DNA from: Closterium sp. Naga37s-1
Taxonomy: Eukaryota; Streptophyta; Zygnematophyceae; Desmidiales; Closteriaceae
Reading direction: 5' to 3'
DNA: 64,000 nt
Assembly: GCA_947471745.1 (NCBI GenBank)
Contig: CANJKZ010000820.1
Span: 1,185,501 to 1,249,500, forward strand
Position numbers and translations under genes: made by a program. The notes under the pieces are model-generated. The model had not been told where the DNA came from, made no database searches, and saw only the letters and a list, made by a program, of their open reading frames with translations. Positions 20,586 through 32,400 of this stretch are shown here, one piece after another (the first letter of the stretch is position 1; every line of letters begins with the position of its first letter).

Positions 20586-23500
20586 ATGGAAGCGACTTAC
20601 GCAGCTCGACGGTTCGAGTCTGGGGGAGCCATGGCGGAGCGCCGTTTGGATCCGCGCCTTTTCGAACTGCACCCCTTCAACCCGCGCCTTTCCGATCCCA
20701 TCATCACTCACGAGACGCGTCAAGCGCACCCATTAGAGCCCGTGACGTATAGTGGAGGCGAATCTGGAAGTTTCAAGTCGGGGGTAATGCGCGGTCGCGG
20801 AGATGGCGATACGGTTAAACGTATCAGTAGTGCGGCGGGCGCATCGGCCGATAGATCTCCCGGATGTCCTGCTGCGACTCCGCGACGCAGCGCATCGCGG
20901 CAGTCGTTCGACAGTCGCAACCCGTCGCAGTCGCAGGACGGACGTCGCTACCCATCGCATTCGTTCGATTTCGATAACGACTGGTGTAGGAGCGCAGATG
21001 CTTTTGCCGACCTTCGTGAAACGCCCCGCGCTGGAGGAATGCGAGGGGAGGCAGTTGCGCAGGTTGGCGCAGATTGCGCTTCCCCTCAACTCGGAAGGGG
21101 AAAGACGGCGGAGTCGCGTGGAACAAGCATGCGCAGTTCGAGTCCGCTCAGCTGTCCCCAGCAGCGCCACGGAACGGTAACAGGAGGCTTGGGGACAGGC
21201 TTGAGGACAGGCTCGGGAACAGGCTCGTCACCGAACCACGAGTGGGAGAAGTCCGTCACGTCTCCAGCTTGTGGCGGCGGTATCTCCGCGGACGACGGCT
21301 TTTGGCGCCGCGCGGCGGAGGCCGGCGGGGCGACAGCATGGCGCGGGGACGGCGGCAGCGGCGGCGGCGGAGCAGCATGGCGGAAGCCCGGCGCGTTCCT
21401 CCCCCCCCGCCTCCTCCTCTTCACGGGGCCTCCCGCCGCCATCTCCCCGTGCTCGACGCTCGAGCGCCAGCTCAGCCCGTGCTGCTCTTCCGCTGCCACG
21501 TCAGCAGCGTCCAGCCCTTGCCCCGTGTCGAGTCCGCTATCGGCCGCGTTCAGCCCACTGTCCGCGCGCAGCGCCTCGCCGCTTGCCGACAAAATCCCCC
21601 CCAACCCGTTACCCGGAAGAAGCGCTTCCCCCTTTGCGGGGAGAAGCCGCTCTCCCCTTTCGAGGGGAAGCTTTTCCCCCTTCTCGGGGGGAAGCGCTTC
21701 CGCCTTGTCGGGGGGAAGCTCCTCTCCGGTTGCTGGCCGCGGTAACTCCTCGCCGCTATTCGGGAAAAGCGCATCCGCGCTTTCTGGCGGAACCACCTCT
21801 CCGTTTCTTCCGCGCAGCCCTATGCCTCTCCGCAGCCCGTTACCCGCACTCGCGCCCTCCTCGCCCCTCCGCCCGCGCAGTCCTCTTTCCGTGCAGTCCC
21901 CCGTCTCCCCACATGTCAGCCCTGCGCATACACGTTCCGCCTCCGCCAAGAGCCCCCTTGCGCGGCGACCGCTCGGCCGCTCCGCCAGCCCCCTGAATAC
22001 CGCTGCGCCGCACCCACCTGCGCCGCTCTCACCTGCGCCGTTCTCACCTGCGCCGCTCTCACCTGCGCCGCGTTCACCCGCAACCTTTGAGTCGACTCTA
22101 AAGTCGCCTCGACGAGGAGACGGAAGCAGCGGTTCCGTAAGCAGCGGTGGCGCAAGCAGCGGTGGCGGCGCAAGCAGCAACATCTCCCTGTTTCGAAGCA
22201 ATACCAGCTGCAACGGTAGCAGCAGCAGCAGTAGCGCCACCTTTTTCCGCAGCGCCAGCAGCAGCAGCGGCAGCAGCAGCACCAGCGGAAGCGGCATCAT
22301 CAGCGGCAGCAGCGGCAGTATCGGCGGTCACAGTTGCAACAGCAGTCCGATACGCGGAGGAGGGGCGCGCGCGGCGCAGGGGCCCGCGTTCGTGAGGCGA
22401 CCCAGCCTGCTGTCGCGCGCACAACCGCCCGCCTCTCCTCCGGCCGTCTCCGCTCCTCCCGCCTCGCCTCCGCCATTGTCCTCTCCGCGCGCCTCCCCGC
22501 CATCAACCGCAACACGCGCTCAGCCTCCGCCGTCCGCTCACCCCCCCGCCTCCCCGTCCTTCTCCCCTCCGCCATTTTCCCGCAGTCAGCATCCGCTTTC
22601 CCCTTCCCCACTGCTCCCCCTCTCCTCAGCTTCCAAAGCGCGCCCAGTCTCCCCCCTGCGCCCAGTCTCCCCCTTGCGCCAAGCCTCCCCGCAAATGCGC
22701 CCAGTCTCCCCCCACCTGCGCCCCGTCTCCCCCCACCCGCGCCCAGTCTCCCCCAAAATGCGCCCAGTCTCCCCCCACCCGCGCCCAGTCTCCCCCAATA
22801 TGCGCCCTAGTACCCCCCAGCGGTCCCCAGCAACCCACCCTGCGCCGTACGCAATGCGCCCTGTCTCGCCCGCCGCAATGCGCTCTGTATCGCCCGCAAT
22901 GCGCCCTGCGTTGCCCCACCTTTCCCCCACCTCATACGCACCACACCCTCCCTCCCCCTCCCCTCTCCTCTCCCCTCCCCCGCTCCTCCGCGCCCCTCCT
23001 TTTCCCCTCCGCCCCACCTCCCCCCTCCTCCGCCCGACTTCCCCCACCCTTCCCCCGGCCACGCCGTCGTTCCTCCGACCATCCGCGCAATTTCCCTCAT
23101 CCGCTCAATCCCCCGCATCCGCGCAATTCCCCCCGTCTCCGCCTCTCCCGGGCACCACTTGCCATCCCACCAGCACCGCACCTAACCCTTCTGACCATCC
23201 CAACACTCCACCCTCTCCCAACCCTTTCCCCTCTCCTTCCTCGCTTCAACCTTCTTTCGCTCCTACCGCTCCCAACCTTTCCTTCTCTCCTAGACCGTCC
23301 CTCGCGCCGCCCACACCCTCGTGGAGCAGCGAGAAGGAAAGGCGAAGCGCAAAGGTAACAGCACCCGGCGCCGCCGCCGCCGCCGCCGCCGCCGTCGTAA
23401 CCGCCTCTGCAGCACCAGCGTCAGCAGCAGCGGGAGAAGGAGGGGCAGTTGGCGCAGGAGGTGGAGGGGGAGGAGGAGGCGGAGGAGGAGCAGAAGCAGG

Positions 23501-26500
23501 GGGGAAGGCGAGGAGCGGAGGAAGAGGCAGCAAGGCGGGAGGAGGCGCGGAGGTGCGCCGAGCCGTGGGGCTGTCGGAGCTGGCAAAGGGGAGGGGCGCA
23601 GCTGGCGCGAGGGGCGCAGCCGGCATGAAGGGTGTGGGGGGCACGCAGGGTGTGGGTGGTAGCAGGACGGCGACAGGGCAGCAGCGAGAGCGGCGTGCCA
23701 AGGCGGCGCCACGCGATCAGGAAACCTGCCACGAGAGCGTTGCTGCCGTGCCCGCTGCTCCCGCGTCCGCGACCGCTGCTCCCGTGCTCACAGTTTCTCC
23801 CGCCGTGGCTTCCCAGTCTCAAAGTCAACCTTCCCCACTCACGCGGAAAGACCTAGACCTGTCCCCACACATCGCCCCTCGCTCGTCTCACCCGCCTTGC
23901 TCCCCCCACGCGCCCTCCTCCCCCTACTCGCCGCGCTCCCCCTACTCGCCGCGCTCTCCCCGCACACCTCACTCCCCCCACACTTCCCGCGCTTCCCCCA
24001 CTCCGCGCTCCCCACTACGGTCCATCACCCGTGATCCGCGCACAAACTCCCCTCTCTCCTCCCCACTCACTCCTCCCCATCCTCACTCGCTCTTCTCTCC
24101 CACCACCACCCCTCCTCGCCCTCCCCTCCCTTCACCCCTCTCCTCCTCCTCCTGCTCCACCCTCCCTGCTCCCCTCTCCTCTCCCTTGGGATCTCCAGCT
24201 CCGTCCCTCGCTCGCCGGGTCTCCACCTCAGCTTCGGGAGCTGGTTCGGCCTCAGCCTCTGGGGGATCACCCACGCGGAGCTGGAAAGAACGGCCCGAAC
24301 CGTCAGGTTTGGCTCAAGGCCCGGGATCAGGCCCAGCATTGAGTAGGCTGAGCAGCAGCAGCAAGGAAGGGTGCGGTAACCGTAACGGTCATACCACAAG
24401 CAGCAACAGCAGCAGCGGTGGTAACACCACCACCGTCACCGCCAGCACCATCACCACGACAAACGGCAGCAGCGGTGTGAAGGCAGCAGGGTTCCCATCG
24501 CTCCCGCGCCTGCGCATGCGCACCCCTCTCTCTCACAGCATGGACGCCCGCTCGCTCTCCCTCCTCCCCCTCTGCGCTCCCTCTGACGGGCCGAAGCCAC
24601 GTGGCGCTGCTGATTCAGCCAGTGTTGACGGTGGTGGTGGTGGTGATGGTGGTGGTGATGGTGGTGTTGGTGGTGGTAGTGGGTGTTATCATGACCAGCT
24701 GAAGCAGCTGAACCCAAACCAGCTGCTGCTGCAGGAGCAGCGAGAAGAGCAGCAGGAGGAGCTTAAGGCGGAGCCGAAGCTACTCCAAGACAGGCAGCAG
24801 CAGCAGCAGCCGGAGGAAGAGAAGTGGCAGCAATCACAGCGGCAGCAGCAGCAGCAGCAGCAGAGGAAGGGGCAGGAAAGGCAGCAGAAGCAGCAGGGGG
24901 AGGCGCGGGTGCGGCGAGGCAGCGTGGCAGTGGACGGCATGGGCGACTCGTTCCAGGAATTCAGGAGCCTGCGGCCGGCAGAGTTTGTCCTACGCCGCAC
25001 ATACTCAGACGTGCACGTCTCCTACAGCATAGACTACCAGGGAGCCCCTCTTGGCACGGGGCAGTTTGGAGTGACGAGGAGGTGCCTGAGCAAGCGCACA
25101 GGGGAGGAGCTAGCATGCAAGACAATAGACAAGGCGAGCATCAAGACGCATGCGGATGCGGAGGACGTGAGGAAGGAGGTGGCTTGCCTGGAGCTGCTGG
25201 CTGGGCACCCCACTGTGGTCACCATAAAAGATGCATTCGAGGACGCTCAGGTCAGTCGTGACCCACGACTCGTGATTCCCGCTATTCCACAGCACGCACA
25301 CGTCGTCATGAAGCTCTTCACATGTAGCAGTATCGCCATGCCACCACTCCACTAACACTCCGTTTCCTCTCCTCTCTCCTCCCCTCCCTTTCTCTCCCTT
25401 TCCCTTCCCCTCCTCCGCCCCACAGCATGTGCACATCGTCACGGAGCTCCTAGCGGGCGGCGATCTCTTCGACAGAATCAAATCGCTCCGCCGCCTCTCC
25501 GAGCCCGCCGCCGCCCGCCTGTGCGCCGCCCTGATCGAGGCCCTGCTGCACTGCCACTGCCGCGGCATCGCCCACCGCGACATCAAGCCCGAAAACATCC
25601 TCCTTACAAGCCTCTCCTCCGACTCCGATATAAAGCTCATCGACTTTGGCGTCGCAACGTCCTTCCAACGCGGCGTGCCGCTAACCGATGCAGTCGGGAC
25701 TCCCGAATACATGGCTCCGGAGGTCCTCAGGCAGAGCTACGGTCCCGAGGCGGATATATGGAGCGCCGGGGTGGTGCTTTACGTGGTACTTAGCGGCGCG
25801 CCCCCGTTTTGGGGGTCTAAAAGCAAGTCGGTGGTGGAGAGGATACTCAAGAAAGAGGTGGCGTTCAGAGGGGCCAAGTGGGAGGGCGTGTCGGAGGAGG
25901 CCAAGGACCTGGTTGCTCGCATGCTCGTGAAAGATGCGAGCAAGCGAATTGGAGCCCTTGAGATTCTCGGTGAGTTGTGGGTCGTCTTCTGAGTCTGTTG
26001 TACATTACGTGCTGTTTCCAAAGGGTCATGAGCGGTTGTTTGAGTCGAAGTGGTGACGTATGAGTCAAATAGTGAGTCACCGCGTGTTCAGAGGGGCTAA
26101 GTGGGAGGGGGTTTCGGAGGGGGCTAAGGACCTAGTTGCCCGCATGCTGGTGAAGGATGCAAGCAAGAGGATTGGAGCCCTCGAGATTCTCGGTGAGTTG
26201 TGGATGTGACCTATGAGTCAGCTGTCTTTGAGTAAGCTCATGAGTGGGAGGGCGTGTCGGAGGCAAAGGACCTAGTTGCTTGCATGCTGGTGAAAGATGC
26301 AAGCAAGCGGATCGGGGCTCTTGAGATTCTCGGTGAGTTGTGTAACCTGTTACAGTGTCACACGGCACTCAAGCATGCCAGTCACTAGCTGTCCCCCTAA
26401 GCCTCCCTGCCTCGACTAACATCGTGTCTTTTCTCCTGCCTTGCCTTTCCCGCGTGTCCCTGATTCGTCTCTTTCTCTCAGAGCATCCGTGGATTCAGAA

Positions 26501-26525
26501 ATGGAAGCTTGCTCCTCGCACGTGA
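20586..26525 (+). CDS. Ser/Thr protein kinase of the CDPK/CAMK group with very long disordered N-terminus
   Basis: Exons 20586-25250, 25426-25969 and 26482-26525 join in phase to 1750 residues. The first 1480 or so residues are Ser/Pro/Ala-rich with short repeats such as RPVSPHPRPVSP. No domain is visible there and it is probably disordered. The kinase domain follows: glycine loop GTGQFG (about 1490), lysine in ELACKTIDK (1512), HRDIKPEN (HRD Asp about 1607), DFGVAT (about 1628), GTPEYMAPE, ADIWSAGVVLYVVLSGAPPF, and it ends at EHPWIQKWKLAPRT. All catalytic residues are present, so it should be active. It matches CDPK and PEPC-kinase-like catalytic domains, but no EF-hands follow, so it is not itself a calcium sensor. 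SP/TP sites in the tail suggest control by proline-directed kinases (inference). The start ATG is the first in frame; 20631 is an alternative. Confidence 0.85.
22086..22113. repeat. palindrome P8, inside a coding exon
   Basis: TTTGAGTCGACTCTAAAG followed by TCGCCTCG. The right half matches the full 36 bp element with two or three changes. It lies in frame in the disordered part of the kinase (coding ESTLKSPRR). No clear flanking copy is seen. Confidence 0.75.
25890..26345 (+). repeat. three copies of the kinase exon-2 end
   Basis: The last 80 bases or so of exon 2 (coding AKDLVARMLVKDASKRIGALEIL plus the donor GTGAGTTGTG, split here as AKDLVARMLV then KDASKRIGALEIL) recur at about 26092-26203 and 26242-26341 in the intron. 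Each copy carries its own donor. Differences are few, so the duplication is recent. Confidence 0.9.
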
Positions 26526-27290
26526 ATCGTGGCGTGAAGGTTACACCGGACGTACAACAGAGATACTGGCTCGATACCGATTCGGAGTTGTCTGTAAGGT
26601 TTGCCTGCCGGGATGACGGTGATGAAGGGCTTCACCGCACCGCCAAGTGGAGAATAAAAGGCGGATTCGTCTCTCGTTGCACGGGACCCGATTGCAACTT
26701 ACCTGAGGAGGAACTGGGAGAACCCTCGAGTTTTTAGTGCAACGATGGTGCTTTGTTTAAGGCACTTTCTGGCTGAAGGGAGTCTCGGAAGGAGCAGACT
26801 CAGCTGTGGGGTGTGCTTTGGCGAGAGCATAGCCCATGTTGTATACTATGTAGAAAGAAAGGGGACTGTAAAGGGGGAGAATCCGTAAGGATCTCTTTTT
26901 GAAGGTACACTCGTTATTTGTTTCATTTCATTTCATTAATTTATTCATTTTATCATAAGTACACACTCTCTGTATGTGAGTGTGAACGGTGTGTTTTTTA
27001 GTGGACTCAAGCATCTACTTATCACAAAAGAACAGGCTTGCCATACAGTGTACTTTTTCGAAGGCAACCATAACGGAGTACTAGCCACATTATAGATTGA
27101 AAGCCAGTCGTAGGTCGATGCACCACCTGACACGCAGCGGCGGCGGCGGCGGCGGCGGCGGCGACAGGATTCAGCTGCCTCTGCTTGAAATGTAGCTTCA
27201 TTCACATCACGCGCGTTCTCTGTCACATGTGCCGTGCCGTCTCTTGAGTGTTCCAGGCTGATTTTGAGGCCCCTTAAATGCAGAGAGAGT
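26526..27290. other. 3' flank of the kinase gene
   Basis: No gene supported. It contains (CATTT)n at about 26920-26935 and a CGG microsatellite at about 27137-27164. The frame 26441-26737 is out of phase with the kinase exon and ignored. Confidence 0.5.
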
Positions 27291-27295
27291 GTTAT

Positions 27296-27526
27296 TGTCA
27301 GAACACGCTCTTAACTCTTGACTTAGTAACTTAGGGTCTACCTAGGAAGCGTGAGTGTCGAGAGTGAGCATGGCAAGAGAATTGGGCAAAGAGGGGATTC
27401 ACTAAGGAATGTTTACAAGATATAGGATAGGGGAGAGGATAGGGTACACCACCAGCAGTTGAACCTAATAACTAACTAATACACTAGCAAGCTGTAGGCA
27501 GTTAGGATATGCAATATAATTCAACA
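27296..27526 (-). repeat. 3' LTR of the TRIM-like element
   Basis: 231 bp. On the plus strand it begins TGTCAGAACACG and ends ATTCAACA, that is TG...CA. One difference from the partner at 28457-28687. Confidence 0.95.
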
Positions 27527-27769
27527 CACCCCCGTAACTGCCTACGGCTATAGCTAGTGGTGTCTGGCACCAGGTCGCCTGGAGAGCGGTTGCTGTAGCT
27601 GGGATAGGCACAGAAACAGCGGTGGCTGAGCGGCAGCACCTGTGAACGCCAGAACGGAGGAGGGCGCGGAGAGCGCGGAGGAGGGCTGGGATAGCCGGAG
27701 GGCGAAGGATGCTGGTCGCTCGCCATCTACGAGCAAACACAACTGTTGGTGAGGAGGAGGAAGCTGGTG

Positions 27770-28260
27770 GTGGTGCACAGGAGGAGAGCAGAGGAGATGC
27801 GGCTGGAGAGGAGAGAGGAGGAGGAGATGCGGCTATAGGAGAGGAGACTGGAGGAGGAGATGCGGCAGAAGGAGAGGAGAGGAGAGAGGAGGAGATGCGG
27901 CTGGAGGAGAAGAGGAGAGGAGAGGAGAGGAGAGGAGAAGAGGAGGAGGAGAGGAGAGGAGAGGAGAGGAGAGGAGAGGAGGTGGCTGGCGCGGCAGAAG
28001 CTTTCCCGCCACCCCCTCATCCCCCTCCCCCCCATGCGCTGGCGCTGGCGGAAGTGCTGGCGCTGGGCGTTGGCGTCGCGCTGGCGCTGGCGCCCGCCGT
28101 TGGCGCTTGCGCTAGCGCCCGCCGTCGGCGCTGGCGTCCGCGCTGGCGCTTGCGACCGCCGTTGGCGCTGGCGGTGGCGCCCGCCGTTGGCGCTGGCGCT
28201 GGCGCCCGCCGTTGGCGCTTGCGCTGGCGCCCGCCGTCGCCTCGCTGGCACGCTCGCCAC
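27770..28260. repeat. low-complexity interior of the TRIM-like element
   Basis: GGAGA-type pentamers at about 27880-27985, then repeats of GCGCCCGCCGTTGGCGCTGG at about 28060-28250. Several frames stay open because of the repeats. No gag or pol signature is visible. Confidence 0.7.
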
Positions 28261-28456
28261 TGGCAGAGCGCGACGGGGCAGGCGAAAGGGGGCAGCGCGA
28301 CGGGTGCTGCAAAAGCAGCGGAGTTCGAGCCAGCAGCGGATTTCGCGCTACTAGCAGTAGCAGCCATGCCAGCAGCACAATAAGTCGCCATGGCAGATCG
28401 CGGGTTTGGTGGGCCCATGAAAACGAGGTCCTAGGAGGGACCACGCTCTGATACCA

Positions 28457-28687
28457 TGTCAGAACACGCTCTTAACTCTTGACTTAGTAACTTAGGGTTT
28501 ACCTAGGAAGCGTGAGTGTCGAGAGTGAGCATGGCAAGAGAATTGGGCAAAGAGGGGATTCACTAAGGAATGTTTACAAGATATAGGATAGGGGAGAGGA
28601 TAGGGTACACCACCAGCAGTTGAACCTAATAACTAACTAATACACTAGCAAGCTGTAGGCAGTTAGGATATGCAATATAATTCAACA
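28457..28687 (-). repeat. 5' LTR of the TRIM-like element
   Basis: 231 bp partner of the LTR at 27296-27526, followed by GTTAT, the right copy of the target duplication. Confidence 0.95.
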
Positions 28688-28692
28688 GTTAT

Positions 28693-29497
28693 GGCGTCTC
28701 AAACTTGGAAGTTGTAACATCCGTACCCAACCCCAGCTGGTCTCGATACGTCGAACCAGCCGAGGGAGAAAAGTGGGGAAATCTGATTGGATTGAGAAAG
28801 CGAGACTTACGGGCAATTCAGGATTGATTGGGAAATGAACCAATAGAAATTGCTGCTGAGTCAAACTTACGCAATTGGTTTGAGCTGTTAAAACACAACC
28901 CACGTAAGTTCACCTCATCACTAATTCAACCAATCAGAACACAGCCCCAAGAGTGAGTCGACAACATTTCCGCTGCTCACTTCAAACACAACCAATAAAC
29001 ATCAAACACAGGTTTGTGATTGCTGTGCATTTCCTATCCTTGCTATCTAAAATGTAATTGGTTGAGAACCTTGTTTGTTGCCACATGGGCAAGGCCCAAG
29101 GGAGTGCACCCCTCCTTGCCATGGGGAAGGTGGCTGCACCCCAAGGGGGTCTAGAGAAGGGGTCTGAAGCCTCTGGGCTCATTCTTCATTTCCTACTCCC
29201 AACTAATCAATTGGGAAATAGGATTGTCTTCTTCTCAACTCACCCTCCAAGATTTGTTACTGTATTTTCCCAGCAACTCTCAGACTTAGTCATTTCCAGG
29301 AGCTGTTACTCTCTGGTTGTACTAGAAGTTATTAATATATGGGTAAATGCCCTTTTTCTTAGTAGATCCGTTACAGAAGTAGCTTCAATCAATCCTCACC
29401 CCGTTCTCAGTCAGTGTCCATGGCGGTTCCAACGCTCTCCTGTCGCGAATGCACCTGTTAGATTAGACGGTTGGCACCATATCAATTCATAACGAGG
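28693..29497. other. intergenic region, 5' flank of the GT77 gene
   Basis: No gene seen. It is less GC-rich than its surroundings and has several CAACCAAT/CAATTGG-type stretches (28885-29080) that could include CCAAT-box-like sites. No clear TATA box close to the start at 29498. Confidence 0.4.
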
Positions 29498-32400
29498 ATG
29501 AAGCTGTTCGCGTTTATCGAGTTAATCCGCGCGTCGTTGTCCGCACGCGACGTGCTCGTCTCCCTGCTCGCCCTCACCCTCGCCTGCCACGTGGCACGCG
29601 TTCCGCAATGCGCGGACCTCTCCCACTGGCGCGTCGTCGTCAGCAGCCAGTCAAAGCTCGCGACGCTTCCGGAGCGCCTCATGGTAGACCAAATCAACGT
29701 CGACGCGCGACTCGAGTCGCAGGAGCCGCACGAATCGCAGGAAGCAGTGAAGCAGTTGAATATAACAGGTGACAAAGTCTTGCCTGAGCAACCACAGCCG
29801 CAGAAGCAGGTGACCGTTGCGTCAACTCGAAACGCAGCTGAGCTTGAGAGTCAACCTCACGAGTCCATGCTAAGAATTCTCAAGAATGGCTCAGTGTTGA
29901 CTCGAGTTCAGCCGCTGGAAAACGGCGGTCGAAGAAAGCTTGCTGGCAGCAGCAGCAGCTACAATGCAGCACCAGGACGTTCAGGCCCGGCCCGAGCCTC
30001 GCCAACAGGCTCGGGAGCTGGCTCTCCCGGACCAAGCCAGGGTCGTCGTTTCCCGTCCCTCGCGCTGTACACGGCTCCTATCGGGTACAACACGACAATG
30101 ACGGCTTTAAAGCGCGCCGTGCTCTCGTGGCTGCGCCTCGCGCCGCCTCCCTACACGCCTCACGTGTACTTAATAGGCTCTCACCCTCTTAACTACTCCC
30201 GGCCGCACCTGTCGCTGGTTTGGCTGGCCCGTCAATTCCCAAGGCACGTGCACGCTATAGGCGGAAAAGGGGAGATGGTGGGAGGGGGAATGCAGGGAGG
30301 AGGCGTGGATGTGACTTATGACGGTGTGACTAAAATGAATTCGTTGTTTGCTCTGGCGATGCGGGAACAGTGGGCGGATGTAGCGGCGGTGATAGACCCT
30401 GACGTGGTGCTGCTGGGGGACGTGATGGCGGCTGTAGCGCGGCTGACGTGGCAGGAGGAGCAGGAGCGACGGGAGATGAGGAAGTGGGAAAGAGGGTGGT
30501 GGAGGGGAGTGGGGGGGAGGGAGGGGGAGGCGGAGAGAGAGGAGGAGGAGGTGGGGGGAGGGAGGAGGCACAGAGGCAGGCTGCTGCGAAAAAGGAATTC
30601 CCTGTCTCCTTCAGAATCCTCCTCCTCCTACCACTCCTCTTCTCCCCCTCCCCCTCTCCCTCTCTCTCCGAGATGGATTCTCACCTCTTCTCTCTGGCGA
30701 GTGTCCTGGTTCCCCTTCGTTCTCGACAATCTCCCTCCGGAAATCCAGCCGGCCAATCACAAGCCGCCAGCTGGCGTGGATGAGGCGGGGGTGCGGAGGT
30801 TCTTGAGGCGGCATGCTGAGCTGGACTCTGGTGGGCCGGTTGGGTTTGTGATGTGGAGCCAGAGACATTTCCGGGAAGCAACCTTTTCTGCAGAGACCAA
30901 AGCAGCAGCAGGCGACGTAGGAGCGTCGTCCGCATCCAACCGGAACGGGTTGCAGGTTTCGTTGTTTTCTGAGCCGATGCCTCCCTTCCTGTACGGGCGA
31001 GGCCCTCAGGGGTGGCAGTGGGTGCTTCGCCAGCTGGCGTGGGCGAGCCTAGTGCGGGGTAGTGCTAGCAGTAGCGGCAAGGGGAGGGAGGGGGCAGGAG
31101 GAGCAGAGAACGGGGAGGGGGCTGGCAGGGGGAAGGGTCGAGAGGGAAGGAAGGGAGAGGCAGAGGAGGGAGGGGGGGGAATGGAAGGCAAGTGGGGGCA
31201 CAGGCGAGTGTGGTACTGGATGGGGGAGGTGGAGGGTAGGAGTGCGGCAGTGGCGAGGGGGAGGGGGCTTGGGGAATATACGAGGCCCGAGCATGACTTG
31301 GTGCATGGGGTGGATAGGGTGGGAATGGAGGGTAGGGATGGTAAGGTGGGAGGGGTGAGTAGGGAGGGTATGGTACATGTGGTTGATGGGACGGGTGCTG
31401 TGTCTGCTGTTCGCATCGACCCTCACTATGACTCGGTGAAAGAGGCCGAGCGGGTGAGAGGGGGTGCGGAGCAGAGTAGGGGTATGGGTGGGGGGGATGG
31501 GGAGAGTGGGAGGAGTGGGAGGTGGGTGGCGCTGCCAGCTGTGCATAGTGCCACGTGGCATGGGCAGGTGAATGAGATGCTGCTGCGAGGGGGAGTCGGG
31601 GACTGGGGGGAAGGACTGGGGGAAGGACGGCGGGAGGGAAGGGGGGAGGGACAGGGGACGGAAGGGGCCATTGGGGGTATGAGAGAGGGAGTTGGAGGGG
31701 AGGAGGAGGGGGAGGAGGGGGAAGAGATTGCATGGGAGTGGGAGAGGTTGGGTGGGGAGCCTACAGTGGCGCATCTGCGATGGCATCTGGCCATGTGCCA
31801 TGGGCCCGGAGGTGAGTGAGATGGCACGGCCCGCGTGGTGAGTGAGATGGCATAGTATGGATGTGCGTGCGATGGCATGGTAATGATGGTGATTGTGTGC
31901 CGCTGAAGAATTAGGTACTAGGTTTGGGATGGGGGGGTGAGAAGTCAATTTTTGAGTCCGACTTTAAAATGGGGGGGTGAGCCGATAGTGGCACATTCGC
32001 GGTGGCATGTGGCTGGGAGGTGAGATGGCATGGCATGAGTTGCAAGGTGAGATGTCATGGCAATTTATGGTGGTGCTTGCTGCTGCCATATTAGGAGCGG
32101 GCAGGAGCTGCACACCTCTCGCAACGGGGGTGCTGCTTCACTCTCTTGGACAATCCTGAATGGAATGTGGCTGTCCAACCATTTTCTCTGCCTTCACTCT
32201 CATCCCATCCCACCCACCCACTCAGCCGAGCACCCCTGTCTCATGCGTCGCATCCGCCCCGGCAGCTGCCCGTGCGAGCACGCCCAAGCCTCCTGCAACA
32301 GGGGTTCTCTGCTCCTGCAACAGGGGTTCTCTGCTCCTGCTCCCCTGAATGGGATGTGGCTGTTCAACCATTCCCTCTGCCTTCCCACTTACATCCCACC

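Larger units (their letters stand above)
27296..28687 (-). mobile_element. non-autonomous LTR element (TRIM-like), apparently whole and young
   Basis: Two 231 bp LTRs differ at one position and bracket 930 bp. The element is flanked by a perfect 5 bp target duplication, GTTAT (27291-27295 and 28688-28692). It reads on the minus strand: TGGTATCAGAG at 28446-28456 is an initiator-Met primer-binding site next to the right LTR, and a purine tract (ACGGGGGTG) adjoins the left LTR. The inside has no integrase, reverse transcriptase or other pol domain, so it must have been moved by an autonomous relative (inference). No break is evident in the ends. Confidence 0.95.

Noticed and set aside
20586-26525. 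Calling the kinase a true CDPK
   Set aside because: The frame stops right after the kinase domain and no EF-hand sequence follows in any frame.
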